Source: Clostridia bacterium (lineage in GTDB: Bacteria > Bacillota > Clostridia > Oscillospirales > Acutalibacteraceae). From it: DNA of 38,386 nucleotides. Below, in pieces: positions 25,366 to 34,576 of this stretch (positions are counted from its first letter, which is position 1; every line of letters begins with the position of its first letter). Below the pieces are notes generated by a model. The model made no database searches. It had not been told where the DNA came from and was given only the letters and a program-made list of their open reading frames with translations. The stretch lies in assembly GCA_017625835.1 (NCBI GenBank), contig JAGAKF010000083.1:1-38386 (forward strand), written 5' to 3'. The translations under genes and the position numbers were made by a program.

Positions 25366-26682
25366 TTGACAGATATACTTGTTTTGCTTACTGCTGCCTT
25401 GACTGTTATCGCAATTATTTTACTCTTTGCTGTAATGAAAAAAGTAAAAGTTAAAGATAATTCGGATAAAATAGACGCACTTGAAAAGCAGATAGCGGCG
25501 CTTTCAATGTACCTTCAGCGGTCAACGGGAAGCAATGCTGAAGAATTTGAACGTAACCGTCGTGAGCTTAACGAAAGCCTTCATTTTATGACTGACAAGC
25601 TCGACGGTATGACCAAGCAGAATTACGAAACCCTTATCAAGCTTAATAAGGATATGACGGATTCTCTTAACCTTATCCGTACAAGCAGTGCAGAGCTTAA
25701 CGAAAAGCAGACCCGTACTCTTGATGCGGCAATCGGCAGAATGCAGGAAAGCAACGAAAAGAAGCTTGACCAGATGCGAGAAACTGTTGATGAGAAGCTT
25801 ACGGCAACGCTTTCCACAAGGCTTGATTCTTCGTTCAAGACTGTTTCCGAACAGCTTGAAAATGTTTACAAATCGCTTGGCGAGATGAAGGAGCTTTCAA
25901 CGGGCGTAACGACCAATGTTACAGCACTTAACAGAGTTCTCACAAACGTTAAGGTGAGAGGCACCTGGGCGGAAATTCAGCTTGAGGGAATTCTTGACCA
26001 GACGATTCCTAATATGTACGTCAAGAATTATGCGGCAGTTCCGGGTTCAAGAGATGTTGTTGAATTTGCGGTTAAGATTCCGGCAAGTGACGATTCGTCG
26101 AAGATTACATATCTCCCGATTGACTCGAAATTCCCGATGGAAGACTACAAACGCGTATGCGAAGCGGCAGATAATGCCGATGCGAATGCTCTTGCGGCTG
26201 CAAGAAAAGCTCTTTATGACAGAGTTTACCAGGAAGCCAAGACTATCAAGAAGTACATCAATGTTCCGTCTACAACACCGTTTGCGATAATGTACCTTGC
26301 GACGGAAGGCCTTTACGCTGAAATAACCTCTTCAGGTTCAGATGTTCTTGATAAAATCCAGCGTGAAAATATTATGGTCGCAGGACCGACAACTATAATT
26401 GCATTACTCAACACTCTTTCAATGGGCTTCAAAGCAGTTGCAATAAACGAAAAAGCGAACGAAGTGCGCCAGCTTCTTGCGGTCACAAAGGTGCAGTACG
26501 ATAAATTCGGTGCAGTGCTTGAAAAGGCGAGAAAGAAGATTGACGAAGCAGGTAAATCGCTTGACGAGGCGCAGGACAGAAACCGTATCATTCAGAAGAA
26601 GCTGAAGAACATTGAAGAAATCGATACGACAGCCGCAGACGAGTATCTCGGAATTGCGGGCGAAAGCTTTAATCAGGTTTAA
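25366..26682 (+). CDS. rmuC: RmuC family DNA recombination protein
   Basis: 438 residues. An N-terminal membrane segment (about 3-25) is followed by a long coiled-coil-prone region (about 30-185). The RmuC domain contains RGTWAEIQLEGILDQ, YLPIDSKFPMEDYKR and NTLSMGFKAVAI. RmuC limits inversions at short inverted repeats in E. coli and is predicted to have a nuclease-like fold. The start is TTG at 25366 with GGAAG upstream; no ATG precedes the membrane segment. A divergent promoter lies before it, and the phosphoesterase gene follows after 28 bp with no terminator between, so the two may be co-transcribed without an obvious functional link. Confidence 0.93.
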   Translation: MTDILVLLTAALTVIAIILLFAVMKKVKVKDNSDKIDALEKQIAALSMYLQRSTGSNAEEFERNRRELNESLHFMTDKLDGMTKQNYETLIKLNKDMTDSLNLIRTSSAELNEKQTRTLDAAIGRMQESNEKKLDQMRETVDEKLTATLSTRLDSSFKTVSEQLENVYKSLGEMKELSTGVTTNVTALNRVLTNVKVRGTWAEIQLEGILDQTIPNMYVKNYAAVPGSRDVVEFAVKIPASDDSSKITYLPIDSKFPMEDYKRVCEAADNADANALAAARKALYDRVYQEAKTIKKYINVPSTTPFAIMYLATEGLYAEITSSGSDVLDKIQRENIMVAGPTTIIALLNTLSMGFKAVAINEKANEVRQLLAVTKVQYDKFGAVLEKARKKIDEAGKSLDEAQDRNRIIQKKLKNIEEIDTTAADEYLGIAGESFNQV

Positions 26683-26710
26683 ATTTTATTGGCATAAAAG
26701 GAGAAAGACA

Positions 26711-29700
26711 ATGAAAAACGCAAAAAGAACCACAAAAAAGATCTTGTCTGCATTTTTTGCATTGGTGATGTTACTCTCAGTAGTACCCATGAATGCAGGT
26801 GCCGCAGACAGCATCAAGGCAGCAATTCTGCCGGAAAAGACATTGAACTTTGCGGCTATTTCGGACGTGCATTATTATCCGAAAGAGCTCACAGGTGACT
26901 ACTGCGAAGCTTTTATTGATTCGCTCAAGACTTCAATCGGCAGAGAGCCGTACGAGTCTGAGGGTATTCTCAACTCTGCTCTGGCAGCGCTTGAAGAGCA
27001 CGCAAAAACAAACAATATGGAATACGTTATCGTTTCAGGTGACCTTACTGCGAATGGTGAGTATGTTGCTCACGAAAAGTTTGCTGAAAGAATGGAACAG
27101 TTTGAGGCTGACACAGGACTCAAGGTTCTCGTTACCTGCGGTAACCACGATATGAACAGAACTGATACAGCAACAACCTTCGAAAACGGTTATGAGGAAG
27201 CAGCAAGAGCAATTACTCCCGAAGAGTTCCTTGAAGTTTATAAGAACCTCGGTTATGACCTTGCTTACCACAAGTACGTTCCGTCTTCAGGTAAGGGTAA
27301 TATGCTTTCTTACTCAGTAAGAGATGACGGCTTCAGAATCGTTATGATGGACGTTACAAAGTACAGCAGTGACCTTACAAGTGACGGTGAAGATGTCGGC
27401 GAAACAGCAGGTGCATTTTCTGATGAATTCCTTGCCTGGGTGCTTGATGAAATTGCTGATGCAAAGGCTAAGGGCGAAACTCCGATCGGTGTAATCCACC
27501 ACAACCTTGTTCCTCACTTTGCTAATGAATATAAAATTCTTGTAGGCTTCAACGTAGACGGTTGGGACGAGATCACAGAAAAGCTTGCAGATGCAGGTAT
27601 GCACTTCTCGCTCACAGGTCACGTTCACATCAACGATATTGCTGAAATGGTCAGCGATAACGGTGAAAAGCTTACAGAAGTAAGTATGTCTTCTCTTACT
27701 TCATTCCCGAACTACATCCGTGAGTTCGAAATGACAACTGACGGTGCAGGCAAGACAACTCTTGACGTTGAAAGCTACGACGTTGACTGCGTTCTTCCCG
27801 TAACTGTAAACGGCTATACATATGCTCAGCCGTTCCGCGAGGAATCAATCAAAATCTCTTATTTCGATGAAAGAGGCTTTGCAGGTCTTGCAAGCGATGT
27901 AATCGGCGGCTACATTGAAAAGTTTGCTCCGATCTTTGCAGAAAAAGGTGTTCTTCCTGCTCTTTCAGATATGGGACTTGACCTTGAAGAGCTTCTTGGC
28001 GGTCTTCTTGGTGAAGGCATAAAGCTCGGACCTATCGGCATTTTCACAACTGAAAACATCATGGCTTTCCTTGAGGATTTCCTCGGTCAGATCCAGAAGC
28101 TTTACCTTACAGATCCGCAGGGTACAATCGATTACCTCAACGAGACTCTCGGCAAGCTCTTTAATATTCAGCTGTCTGATCTTCCGAACTCAGCATTCTA
28201 CGAAGAGTACGGTATCGGCAGTACAACAGAACCAGGCACACTCGGCGACGTAGTAATGAACACAATCCTTTATACATATGAAGGTACGCTTGACCACACA
28301 AGAGATGCGTTCTTGCTTGATGCTGTCAACAACCTTGAGAATGATCCTGAATATGCGGGCAAGATTTTTAATACTCTCGTTGAAATCCTTGCAGACGATC
28401 TTCTCCAGGAACATCTCCTCAACGATGTTGAACTCCGCGTTGATACTCTCTTCCCGTTCGGCAAGTTCGGTCACGTTCTCGGTAAGGTTCTTGATATCGT
28501 TCTTGAGGTAGCGTTCCTCGGCGATACATCTCTTCTCAATATTGCTGACAACGTAATGGCGATCCTCGGTACTTTCGGTGTTCTTGAAGGCGATTCACTT
28601 ATCGGTCTTCTTGAGCATTACATGGAAGAATACATTACACCGTCAATGCTCGACGGTATCGGCGATTCACTCGCAAGCATTGTTCTTAACTTCGTTACTG
28701 ACTATAACTTCCCCGATGACTACAACGCAACAATCGTTTATGACGGTAAAGCTCCCGTTGAAGCAACAAGAGAGAATTACAGACTTCCCACAGCTCTTAC
28801 CGTAACTCTAGGTGAAGATGCTTCACAGAGAAACATCAGCTGGTACACAAAGTCAACTGTTATGGGTTCAGATATCCAGATCGTTGAGTATGCAGATGAA
28901 GTTACATTTACTGACGAAATGCCTGCAAGCGTTACATTTGAGTCTTCAACAGCACGTACAGACAGATCTTATCCGGGTATCGACTTCGGCGTAATCGGTC
29001 TTATGTACTACGAAATCCCGATGAACAGACATATAATCACAGTTTCAGGCCTTGAAGAAGGCAAGAAATATGCTTTCCGCGTCGGCGATGCTTCAAGAAA
29101 CTGGTGGAGCGAAACAGGTACATTTACAGTTGAAGACGGTTCTGACGAAACAACATTCATCCACGTAACTGACCCGCAGTCACAGTCTGCACATCAGTAC
29201 GAAACATTTGCAGCAGTTATTGACAAGGCTTACGAAATGTATCCCGAAGCAGCATTTGCTGTAAATACAGGTGACCTTGTTGACCACGGTGACAACTTCA
29301 ACCAGTGGCAGTGGCTTCTTGACGGCTCATCAGAAACTCTTATGCATTCGGCAATGATGCCTGTTACAGGTAACCACGAGGGCCACGGCACAAACGCAAC
29401 AGTTACAAACTTTGTTGTTCCTAACGCTCCTGAGCAGGACGTTGAATCAGGTGTTTACTACTCATTTGATTACAACAATGTTCATGTTGCAGTTCTTAAC
29501 GCAAACAACCTCAGCGAAGATGAAGGCTTCAGCGATGACCAGATTGAATGGCTTAAGGCTGATATGGAAGCAAGCGACGCAGACTGGAAGTTCGTTGCAA
29601 CTCATAAGGCTGTTTATTCAAACGGCTCTCACTACGACGATGACGACGTTATCGCAATGAGAGAACAGCTCTCAGTTCTTATGCCCGAGCTTGACGTTGA

Positions 29701-30175
29701 TATGGTATTCCAGGGTCACGACCACGTTTACCTTCGTACAGATTCAATGATCAACAACAAGGTTGAAGGCGTTGAAACTTCAACAACTACATTCAACGGA
29801 AAAGACTACACAGTCAAGGAGAATCCGCAGGGTTCTGTTTACGTAATCGGCGGTTGCTCAGGCGTTAAGGTTTACAAGCAGAAGGATCCTGCTCTTACAG
29901 ATAAGCTCTTCCCGAGAGCAGAAGCTATCTGTGACGTTGAGTATTCAGTATTCTCAGGTATCAGAATCGTAGGCGACACACTCTACTTCGATGCTTATGA
30001 GGTTAATCCTGAGACAGGTGATACAGAAAACATCGACTCCTTTGCGATTCAGAAGGATCTTTCAGATTCAGGTGTAACAGAAGAAGAGCAGGGAATCTTT
30101 GATGTTATCTTTGCTCCCGTTAAAAAAGTTTTTGCAGTTATTTCAGATTTCTTTACAAAGATTTTTGGCTGCTGA
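26711..30175 (+). CDS. Large secreted protein with two metallophosphoesterase domains
   Basis: 1154 residues with a signal peptide (about 1-33, cleavage near NAGA-ADS). Domain 1 (about 45-320) has calcineurin-like motifs AISDVHYYP, GDLTANGE, CGNHDMN, IHHN and GHVH. A middle region of about 350 residues has no motif I recognise. Domain 2 is purple-acid-phosphatase-like: an Fn3-like N-terminal part (about 695-805), then HVTDP, NTGDLVDHGDN, VTGNHEGHG, THKAVYS and GHDH (about 815-1005). The Tyr metal ligand usual in GDxxY of purple acid phosphatases is not evident. The C terminus is hydrophobic and ends in Cys, with no LPXTG. It probably hydrolyses extracellular phosphomonoesters or nucleotides. 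AAGGAGA precedes the ATG at 26711; longer frames overlap rmuC. Confidence 0.88.
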   Translation: MKNAKRTTKKILSAFFALVMLLSVVPMNAGAADSIKAAILPEKTLNFAAISDVHYYPKELTGDYCEAFIDSLKTSIGREPYESEGILNSALAALEEHAKTNNMEYVIVSGDLTANGEYVAHEKFAERMEQFEADTGLKVLVTCGNHDMNRTDTATTFENGYEEAARAITPEEFLEVYKNLGYDLAYHKYVPSSGKGNMLSYSVRDDGFRIVMMDVTKYSSDLTSDGEDVGETAGAFSDEFLAWVLDEIADAKAKGETPIGVIHHNLVPHFANEYKILVGFNVDGWDEITEKLADAGMHFSLTGHVHINDIAEMVSDNGEKLTEVSMSSLTSFPNYIREFEMTTDGAGKTTLDVESYDVDCVLPVTVNGYTYAQPFREESIKISYFDERGFAGLASDVIGGYIEKFAPIFAEKGVLPALSDMGLDLEELLGGLLGEGIKLGPIGIFTTENIMAFLEDFLGQIQKLYLTDPQGTIDYLNETLGKLFNIQLSDLPNSAFYEEYGIGSTTEPGTLGDVVMNTILYTYEGTLDHTRDAFLLDAVNNLENDPEYAGKIFNTLVEILADDLLQEHLLNDVELRVDTLFPFGKFGHVLGKVLDIVLEVAFLGDTSLLNIADNVMAILGTFGVLEGDSLIGLLEHYMEEYITPSMLDGIGDSLASIVLNFVTDYNFPDDYNATIVYDGKAPVEATRENYRLPTALTVTLGEDASQRNISWYTKSTVMGSDIQIVEYADEVTFTDEMPASVTFESSTARTDRSYPGIDFGVIGLMYYEIPMNRHIITVSGLEEGKKYAFRVGDASRNWWSETGTFTVEDGSDETTFIHVTDPQSQSAHQYETFAAVIDKAYEMYPEAAFAVNTGDLVDHGDNFNQWQWLLDGSSETLMHSAMMPVTGNHEGHGTNATVTNFVVPNAPEQDVESGVYYSFDYNNVHVAVLNANNLSEDEGFSDDQIEWLKADMEASDADWKFVATHKAVYSNGSHYDDDDVIAMREQLSVLMPELDVDMVFQGHDHVYLRTDSMINNKVEGVETSTTTFNGKDYTVKENPQGSVYVIGGCSGVKVYKQKDPALTDKLFPRAEAICDVEYSVFSGIRIVGDTLYFDAYEVNPETGDTENIDSFAIQKDLSDSGVTEEEQGIFDVIFAPVKKVFAVISDFFTKIFGC

Positions 30176-30190
30176 GTATAATAAAAAATT

Positions 30191-30222
30191 AAAGGCTATC
30201 GCTTCGTGCGATAGCCTTTTTG
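30191..30222. terminator. Bidirectional terminator between the phosphoesterase gene and mfd
   Basis: AAAGGCTATCG, TTCG-type loop sequence and CGATAGCCTTT form a strong stem followed by a T-run, serving the convergent genes. Its stem is close in sequence to that at 19590. Confidence 0.92.
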
Positions 30223-30224
30223 CT

Positions 30225-33200
30225 TTATTCACTGTCCGTTCGGGACATTATTTCAAGTGCTTTGCGGATAATGGTCAGCTGGTCTTCTCCGATATTCACC
30301 TTGATGGCGATATGCGGTTTGCCTGCGGCGGAAACGGTTATCCTGCCCGGCATATATTTTGCGAGAACGGATATTTTCTCCATCTGCAGGCTTTCGATAA
30401 ACAGCTTGACGTTGTTTCCTGTCCTGCCGATTTCGTAAACGCCCTGTTGAAGTGCAGAGTTGCGAAGAAGCGAAACCGTGATTAAGCCCATTACGCACTG
30501 CGGCGGTTCACCGAATCTGTCGATAAGCTCGTCGATGACGTCGTCAGCGTCGTCCTGGTTTTTGATATCCGCAATTCTTCTGTACATCTTGAGCTTGTGC
30601 GGAACGTTTTCAATGTAATCTCCGGGGATGTGAGCGTCGATCGGAAGATCGATAAGGCACTCTTTTTCCGAAACAGCAGGCGCTTCACCTTTTTCTTCGC
30701 TGACGGCCTGTTCGAGCATCTTAAGGTACATATCGTATCCGACGGCTTCCATATGACCGTGCTGCTGAGCACCTAGAATGTTACCAGCTCCTCGTATTTC
30801 AAGGTCGCGCATAGCAATATGGAAACCTGAGCCAAACTCGGTATATTCGCGGATTGCCGTAAGTCTTTTTGCCGCAATTTCGCTGAGTTCCTTGCCTCTT
30901 CGGAACGTAAGGTAAGCGCTTGCGCGTCTTGCAGAACGTCCGACACGGCCTCGTATCTGGTGAAGCTGAGCAAGTCCCAGTCTGTCTGCATCTTCAATGA
31001 TAATCGTGTTTACGTTCGGCACGTCAACACCCGTTTCAATAATTGTCGTGCAGACGAGAACGTCAATTTCGCCCTCAAGGAGCTTGCGCCAGATTTCACT
31101 CAACTGATTTTCCGACATCTGACCGTGAGCAACTGCAACATTGTGGTCAGGCAAAAACTCTTTGAGCTTTGCGGCTGTACGTTCAATAGTTTCCGTACGG
31201 TTATGCAGATAGTAAACCTGACCTCCGCGCCGTAACTCGGAGTGAATCGCCTGAAGAATTACTTCAAAGTTATATTCAACAACATAAGTCTGAACGGGAT
31301 GTCTGTCGTGCGGTGCTTCTTCAAGGATTGACATATCTCGAATTCCCGACATCGCCATATTAAGCGTACGCGGTATAGGTGTTGCACTCAGTGTAAGAAC
31401 GTCAATGTCAGGATAACTTTCCTTAAGCCGTTCTTTCTGCGCAACGCCGAAACGCTGTTCCTCGTCGACGATTATAAGTCCGAGGTTGCGGAATTCAATA
31501 TCCTTTGAAATAAGTCTATGTGTACCGACTATGATGTCGACAAAGCCTGATTTGAGCTGTTCTTTGATTTTCTTCTGCTGAGTCGCAGGCACAAAACGCG
31601 AAATCATCTGTGCTTCAATCGGGAAACCTTCAAAACGTTTGCAGATTGTCTGATAGTGCTGAAGCGCAAGAATCGTCGTAGGAACAAGTATTGCACACTG
31701 TTTGCCGTCTGCGACACACTTGAATGCGGCACGAAGCGCAACTTCAGTCTTACCGAAGCCGACGTCACCGCAAAGAAGTCTGTCCATAGGATACGGCTTT
31801 TCCATATCCTCTTTGATTTCATATATGCAACGAAGCTGATCTTCTGTTTCGTCAAATTCGAACCTTCGTTCGAAGTCATTCTGCATATCAATATCAGGCG
31901 AGAACGCGTGACCCTTGATCTGAGTGCGCTTTGCATAAAGATCGATAAGCTCTTTTGCGATGTCCTTGACGGCACTGCGGACTCTAGATCGGGTTTTCTG
32001 CCACTCTTTTCCGCCAAGCTTGTTGAGCTTTACGGTACCGTTTTCGCTTCTTGCACCGATGTATTTCGAAACCTGGTCAAGTTGAGTAACGGGCACGTAG
32101 AGCACGTCGCCTTTATCGTAGCGGATTTTGATGTAATCCTTGATTTTGCCGTCAGCTTCAAGGCTTGTGATGCCGTCGAAAAGTCCGATACCGTGGGCGG
32201 TGTGAACGATGTAATCTCCCTTGTGCAAGTCCTCAAGGGAATTGAACATATTTGCTTTTTTAACTTTTTTGCTTGATTTTTTAACAGGTAATGAAGCCTT
32301 GCTTCCGTAAGTTATGACAGTAAGCTTTGCATCGGGATATTCAAAACCTGCCGAAAATCCGCCCGGCAGAACAATAACCTTGCCGGGGATACATTCCTCG
32401 GGAGGTGAGGAAAGATACATTGCGGAAATTCCCTCGTTTTCAAGGTCGGAAGCGAGTGCGCTTGCCGATTTTTCGGTACCTGCGATAACGAAAACCGCAT
32501 TACCTTTCTTGCCGTAAACAGGACGGATATCATCAATAAGAACGGAAAGCGAACCGCTCCACGGACTGAACTGTTTTGCATTGAATGTAACAAGACTTTT
32601 GACGGGAGTGTCAAATGAGCCTCGTGTCATATTGTCGAGGTAGATTGCACCGAGGTCTTCGTATAAAGTCAGAAGCTCGGAAAACTCCATCATATATTGG
32701 TCAAGCCCGTTGCAGATTATACCGTCTTCAAGGTAAGCCTTTAGATCTTCGTGGAAAATTTTCAGGCAGGCATTCGCGGCTTCTTTGACAGAAAAACTTT
32801 CCGTTACAAAAACAAGAGGTTGTTCAACATAATCAAAAATTGTAGCAGGGTAGGGGTAAATAAGCGGAAGATACCTGTCAATGTTCGGGAGATTAATTCC
32901 GCCCTCAAGCTTTTCAAGATCGAGCCTGATGCTTTCCTTAACCTTGTTTGTGCCCTTGCCGCGGGCATTTTTTATAAAGTCCTCAAGCAGTTCAATGAGC
33001 TTCATTGGACTGCAACAGATTTCATTTGTGGGCGTAATGGTTATTGAACGTGTGGAGTCGATTCTTCGTTGGCTCTCAACCTCGAAGGTGGAAAGACAGT
33101 CTATGTTATCGCCCCAGAATTCGATTCTGTACGGATTTTCACAGTCGGGCGAAAAAATGTCAATTATTCCACCGCGGACGGAGAACTGTCCCGAACCGTC

Positions 33201-33701
33201 AACCTGGGAACTGCGTGTGTATCCTGCGTTGATAAGCGCTTCGATAAGCTCATCCTGCTTTATCTCATCGTCAACGTTCAATGTTATTCTCTTTGCAATC
33301 AATTCCTCGGGCGGAATTGTGTACTGCAAAGCGGCTTCGACCGAGCAGACAACGGCACGGACCTTGCCGTCAACAAGGTTGCCGAGGACACTCAGTCTTT
33401 TATGTTCATATTCACGCGATTTTACGTTATCGGGACGTAAGGTAAGGTCGCCTGCAGGGAAAAGCTGCGCCTCACAGCCGAACGCGTTAAGGTCCTTGCA
33501 AAGCTTTGAAGCCTGAGCCTCGTCGGGAGTGAGGATAATTGCTCTGTGCGGAGCAAGGTCCTCACACGCTGCACTGATAACGTGAGCCTTGTGTATAGCC
33601 GAAAGACCGACAACTCCTGCGGGGAGGCGTCGGTTGTTAAGGTCATAGATGATTGACCGATATTCATTTAAGCCTTTAAGAGCTTTGGTAAAACAGGACA
33701 T
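30225..33701 (-). CDS. mfd: Transcription-repair coupling factor
   Basis: DNA translocase that removes stalled RNA polymerase and recruits UvrA. Its 1158 residues are full length. The N-terminal UvrB-like region comes first, then the RNA-polymerase-interacting domain with GDYIVHTAHGIGLFDG (about 490). The helicase motor follows: Walker A GDVGFGKTE (about 645), DEEQ box (about 745), LSATPIPRTLNMA and motif VI HQIRGRVGRS. The C-terminal TRCF domain ends with TDSE. AAGGAGC precedes the ATG. A 150-bp MITE-like element begins 18 bp upstream, so its promoter is either within that element or upstream of the HAD gene. Confidence 0.97.
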   Translation of the reverse strand: MSCFTKALKGLNEYRSIIYDLNNRRLPAGVVGLSAIHKAHVISAACEDLAPHRAIILTPDEAQASKLCKDLNAFGCEAQLFPAGDLTLRPDNVKSREYEHKRLSVLGNLVDGKVRAVVCSVEAALQYTIPPEELIAKRITLNVDDEIKQDELIEALINAGYTRSSQVDGSGQFSVRGGIIDIFSPDCENPYRIEFWGDNIDCLSTFEVESQRRIDSTRSITITPTNEICCSPMKLIELLEDFIKNARGKGTNKVKESIRLDLEKLEGGINLPNIDRYLPLIYPYPATIFDYVEQPLVFVTESFSVKEAANACLKIFHEDLKAYLEDGIICNGLDQYMMEFSELLTLYEDLGAIYLDNMTRGSFDTPVKSLVTFNAKQFSPWSGSLSVLIDDIRPVYGKKGNAVFVIAGTEKSASALASDLENEGISAMYLSSPPEECIPGKVIVLPGGFSAGFEYPDAKLTVITYGSKASLPVKKSSKKVKKANMFNSLEDLHKGDYIVHTAHGIGLFDGITSLEADGKIKDYIKIRYDKGDVLYVPVTQLDQVSKYIGARSENGTVKLNKLGGKEWQKTRSRVRSAVKDIAKELIDLYAKRTQIKGHAFSPDIDMQNDFERRFEFDETEDQLRCIYEIKEDMEKPYPMDRLLCGDVGFGKTEVALRAAFKCVADGKQCAILVPTTILALQHYQTICKRFEGFPIEAQMISRFVPATQQKKIKEQLKSGFVDIIVGTHRLISKDIEFRNLGLIIVDEEQRFGVAQKERLKESYPDIDVLTLSATPIPRTLNMAMSGIRDMSILEEAPHDRHPVQTYVVEYNFEVILQAIHSELRRGGQVYYLHNRTETIERTAAKLKEFLPDHNVAVAHGQMSENQLSEIWRKLLEGEIDVLVCTTIIETGVDVPNVNTIIIEDADRLGLAQLHQIRGRVGRSARRASAYLTFRRGKELSEIAAKRLTAIREYTEFGSGFHIAMRDLEIRGAGNILGAQQHGHMEAVGYDMYLKMLEQAVSEEKGEAPAVSEKECLIDLPIDAHIPGDYIENVPHKLKMYRRIADIKNQDDADDVIDELIDRFGEPPQCVMGLITVSLLRNSALQQGVYEIGRTGNNVKLFIESLQMEKISVLAKYMPGRITVSAAGKPHIAIKVNIGEDQLTIIRKALEIMSRTDSE

Positions 33702-33719
33702 ATTAGCTCCTTAAATATT

Positions 33720-33869
33720 TATACTTTAATTACCAGCAACACATAAGTCTGAAGTGCAATATATCACGTACATTCGAGCAGTTTTCGCCGATATTTCAAA
33801 GATTTTTAACGATGCCGAGGCAGAAAGATACCTTTCAAAACCTTATGGTTTGTTGGTAATTAAAGTATA
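33720..33869. mobile_element. 150-bp MITE-like element with 28-bp terminal inverted repeats
   Basis: 33720-33747 and the complement of 33842-33869 agree at 25 of 28 positions. Both begin TATACTTTAATTACC and share CATAAG at the inner end. The outer TA on each side could be a target duplication, as with Tc1/mariner-IS630-type elements. The 94-bp interior has no transposase; one plus-strand frame is open through it, but without a convincing start. The right repeat supplies the last codons and the stop of the HAD gene. Mobility is inferred from structure alone. Confidence 0.6.
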
Positions 33870-34468
33870 CCTGCACCTCGCAGAGCGTCAATGAGTTCAT
33901 TTACTTTGTATTTGCTGAAGCAATGTGCGGTCATACCGAGATCGTTTGCTGTTGCAACGTTGGCAGGGGAATCGTCAATAAAAAAGCATTCCGAAGCGTC
34001 GAGCGAGAATTCATTGAACAGTACGCTGAAAATTTCCTTGCCGGGTTTAATTAAATTATACTTGGCGGAGATGATAAATCCGTCGAAAAAGTCAAATGCA
34101 GGAACACTTTTTTTGAACTCGTCAAACCAGGACGGACAGTTGGAAAGAAGATAAATCCTATAACCGTTTTCCTTAAGTGTTTTTACGATCGGATACATTT
34201 CTGCGATCGGCGGCATTTCACCTTCGTGGTCAAGAATCATTTTGCTGACTTCTTCGTGAAACTCTGCGGGAAGCTCACGGCACATTATCCGTATAGCTTC
34301 TTCAACTTCGAAGTCGCCCTTATCCATAAGCTTCCAGGTTTCTGAAGCAAATGTTTTTTCGTTAATGAGATCGTGATATTCGGGCGCAAAATGAGTTGAA
34401 AGACTTCTCTTGGCATCAAAGTCAACGAGCACACCGCCCATATCAAAAACGATAGTTGTGATTGCCAC
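33860..34468 (-). CDS. HAD superfamily hydrolase (subfamily IA, YihX-like)
   Basis: Predicted small-molecule phosphatase of 202 residues. Motif I FDMGGVLVDFD holds the nucleophile Asp9, with Gly replacing the usual second Asp, as in YihX-like members. LLSNC is motif II, KPGKEIF supplies the motif III Lys and FFIDDSPANVATANDLG is motif IV. A helical cap lies between motifs I and II. The start is GTG at 34468 with GGAGGTGG just upstream; earlier in-frame codons lie inside the promoter. Substrate unknown (YihX uses sugar phosphates). The stop codon and last two residues lie within the terminal repeat of the MITE-like element, so the C terminus may have been altered by its insertion. Confidence 0.88.
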   Translation of the reverse strand: MAITTIVFDMGGVLVDFDAKRSLSTHFAPEYHDLINEKTFASETWKLMDKGDFEVEEAIRIMCRELPAEFHEEVSKMILDHEGEMPPIAEMYPIVKTLKENGYRIYLLSNCPSWFDEFKKSVPAFDFFDGFIISAKYNLIKPGKEIFSVLFNEFSLDASECFFIDDSPANVATANDLGMTAHCFSKYKVNELIDALRGAGIL

Positions 34469-34492
34469 ATGACCACCTCCGTACAACATTTT

Positions 34493-34521
34493 ATTATACA
34501 TCAAAGTTATGATGATTTCAA
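34493..34521 (-). promoter_or_regulatory. Promoter of the HAD hydrolase gene
   Basis: On the minus strand TTGAAA (34516-34521), a 17-bp spacer and TATAAT (34493-34498), 24 bp before the GTG start. Confidence 0.8.
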
Positions 34522-34537
34522 TTAAAAAACAACAAAA

Positions 34538-34561
34538 AACGGACATCATACGATGCCCGTT
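34538..34561 (-). terminator. Terminator of metK
   Basis: On the minus strand AACGGGCATC and GATGTCCGTT pair with one G-T, closed by a 4-base loop and followed by TTTTTTGTTG. It lies 15 bp past the metK stop codon. Confidence 0.9.
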
Positions 34562-34576
34562 TTCTTTCCGATCTGA

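Noticed and set aside
31656-32276. A 206-codon plus-strand frame inside mfd
   Set aside because: It lies opposite the conserved Mfd helicase region and has no support of its own.
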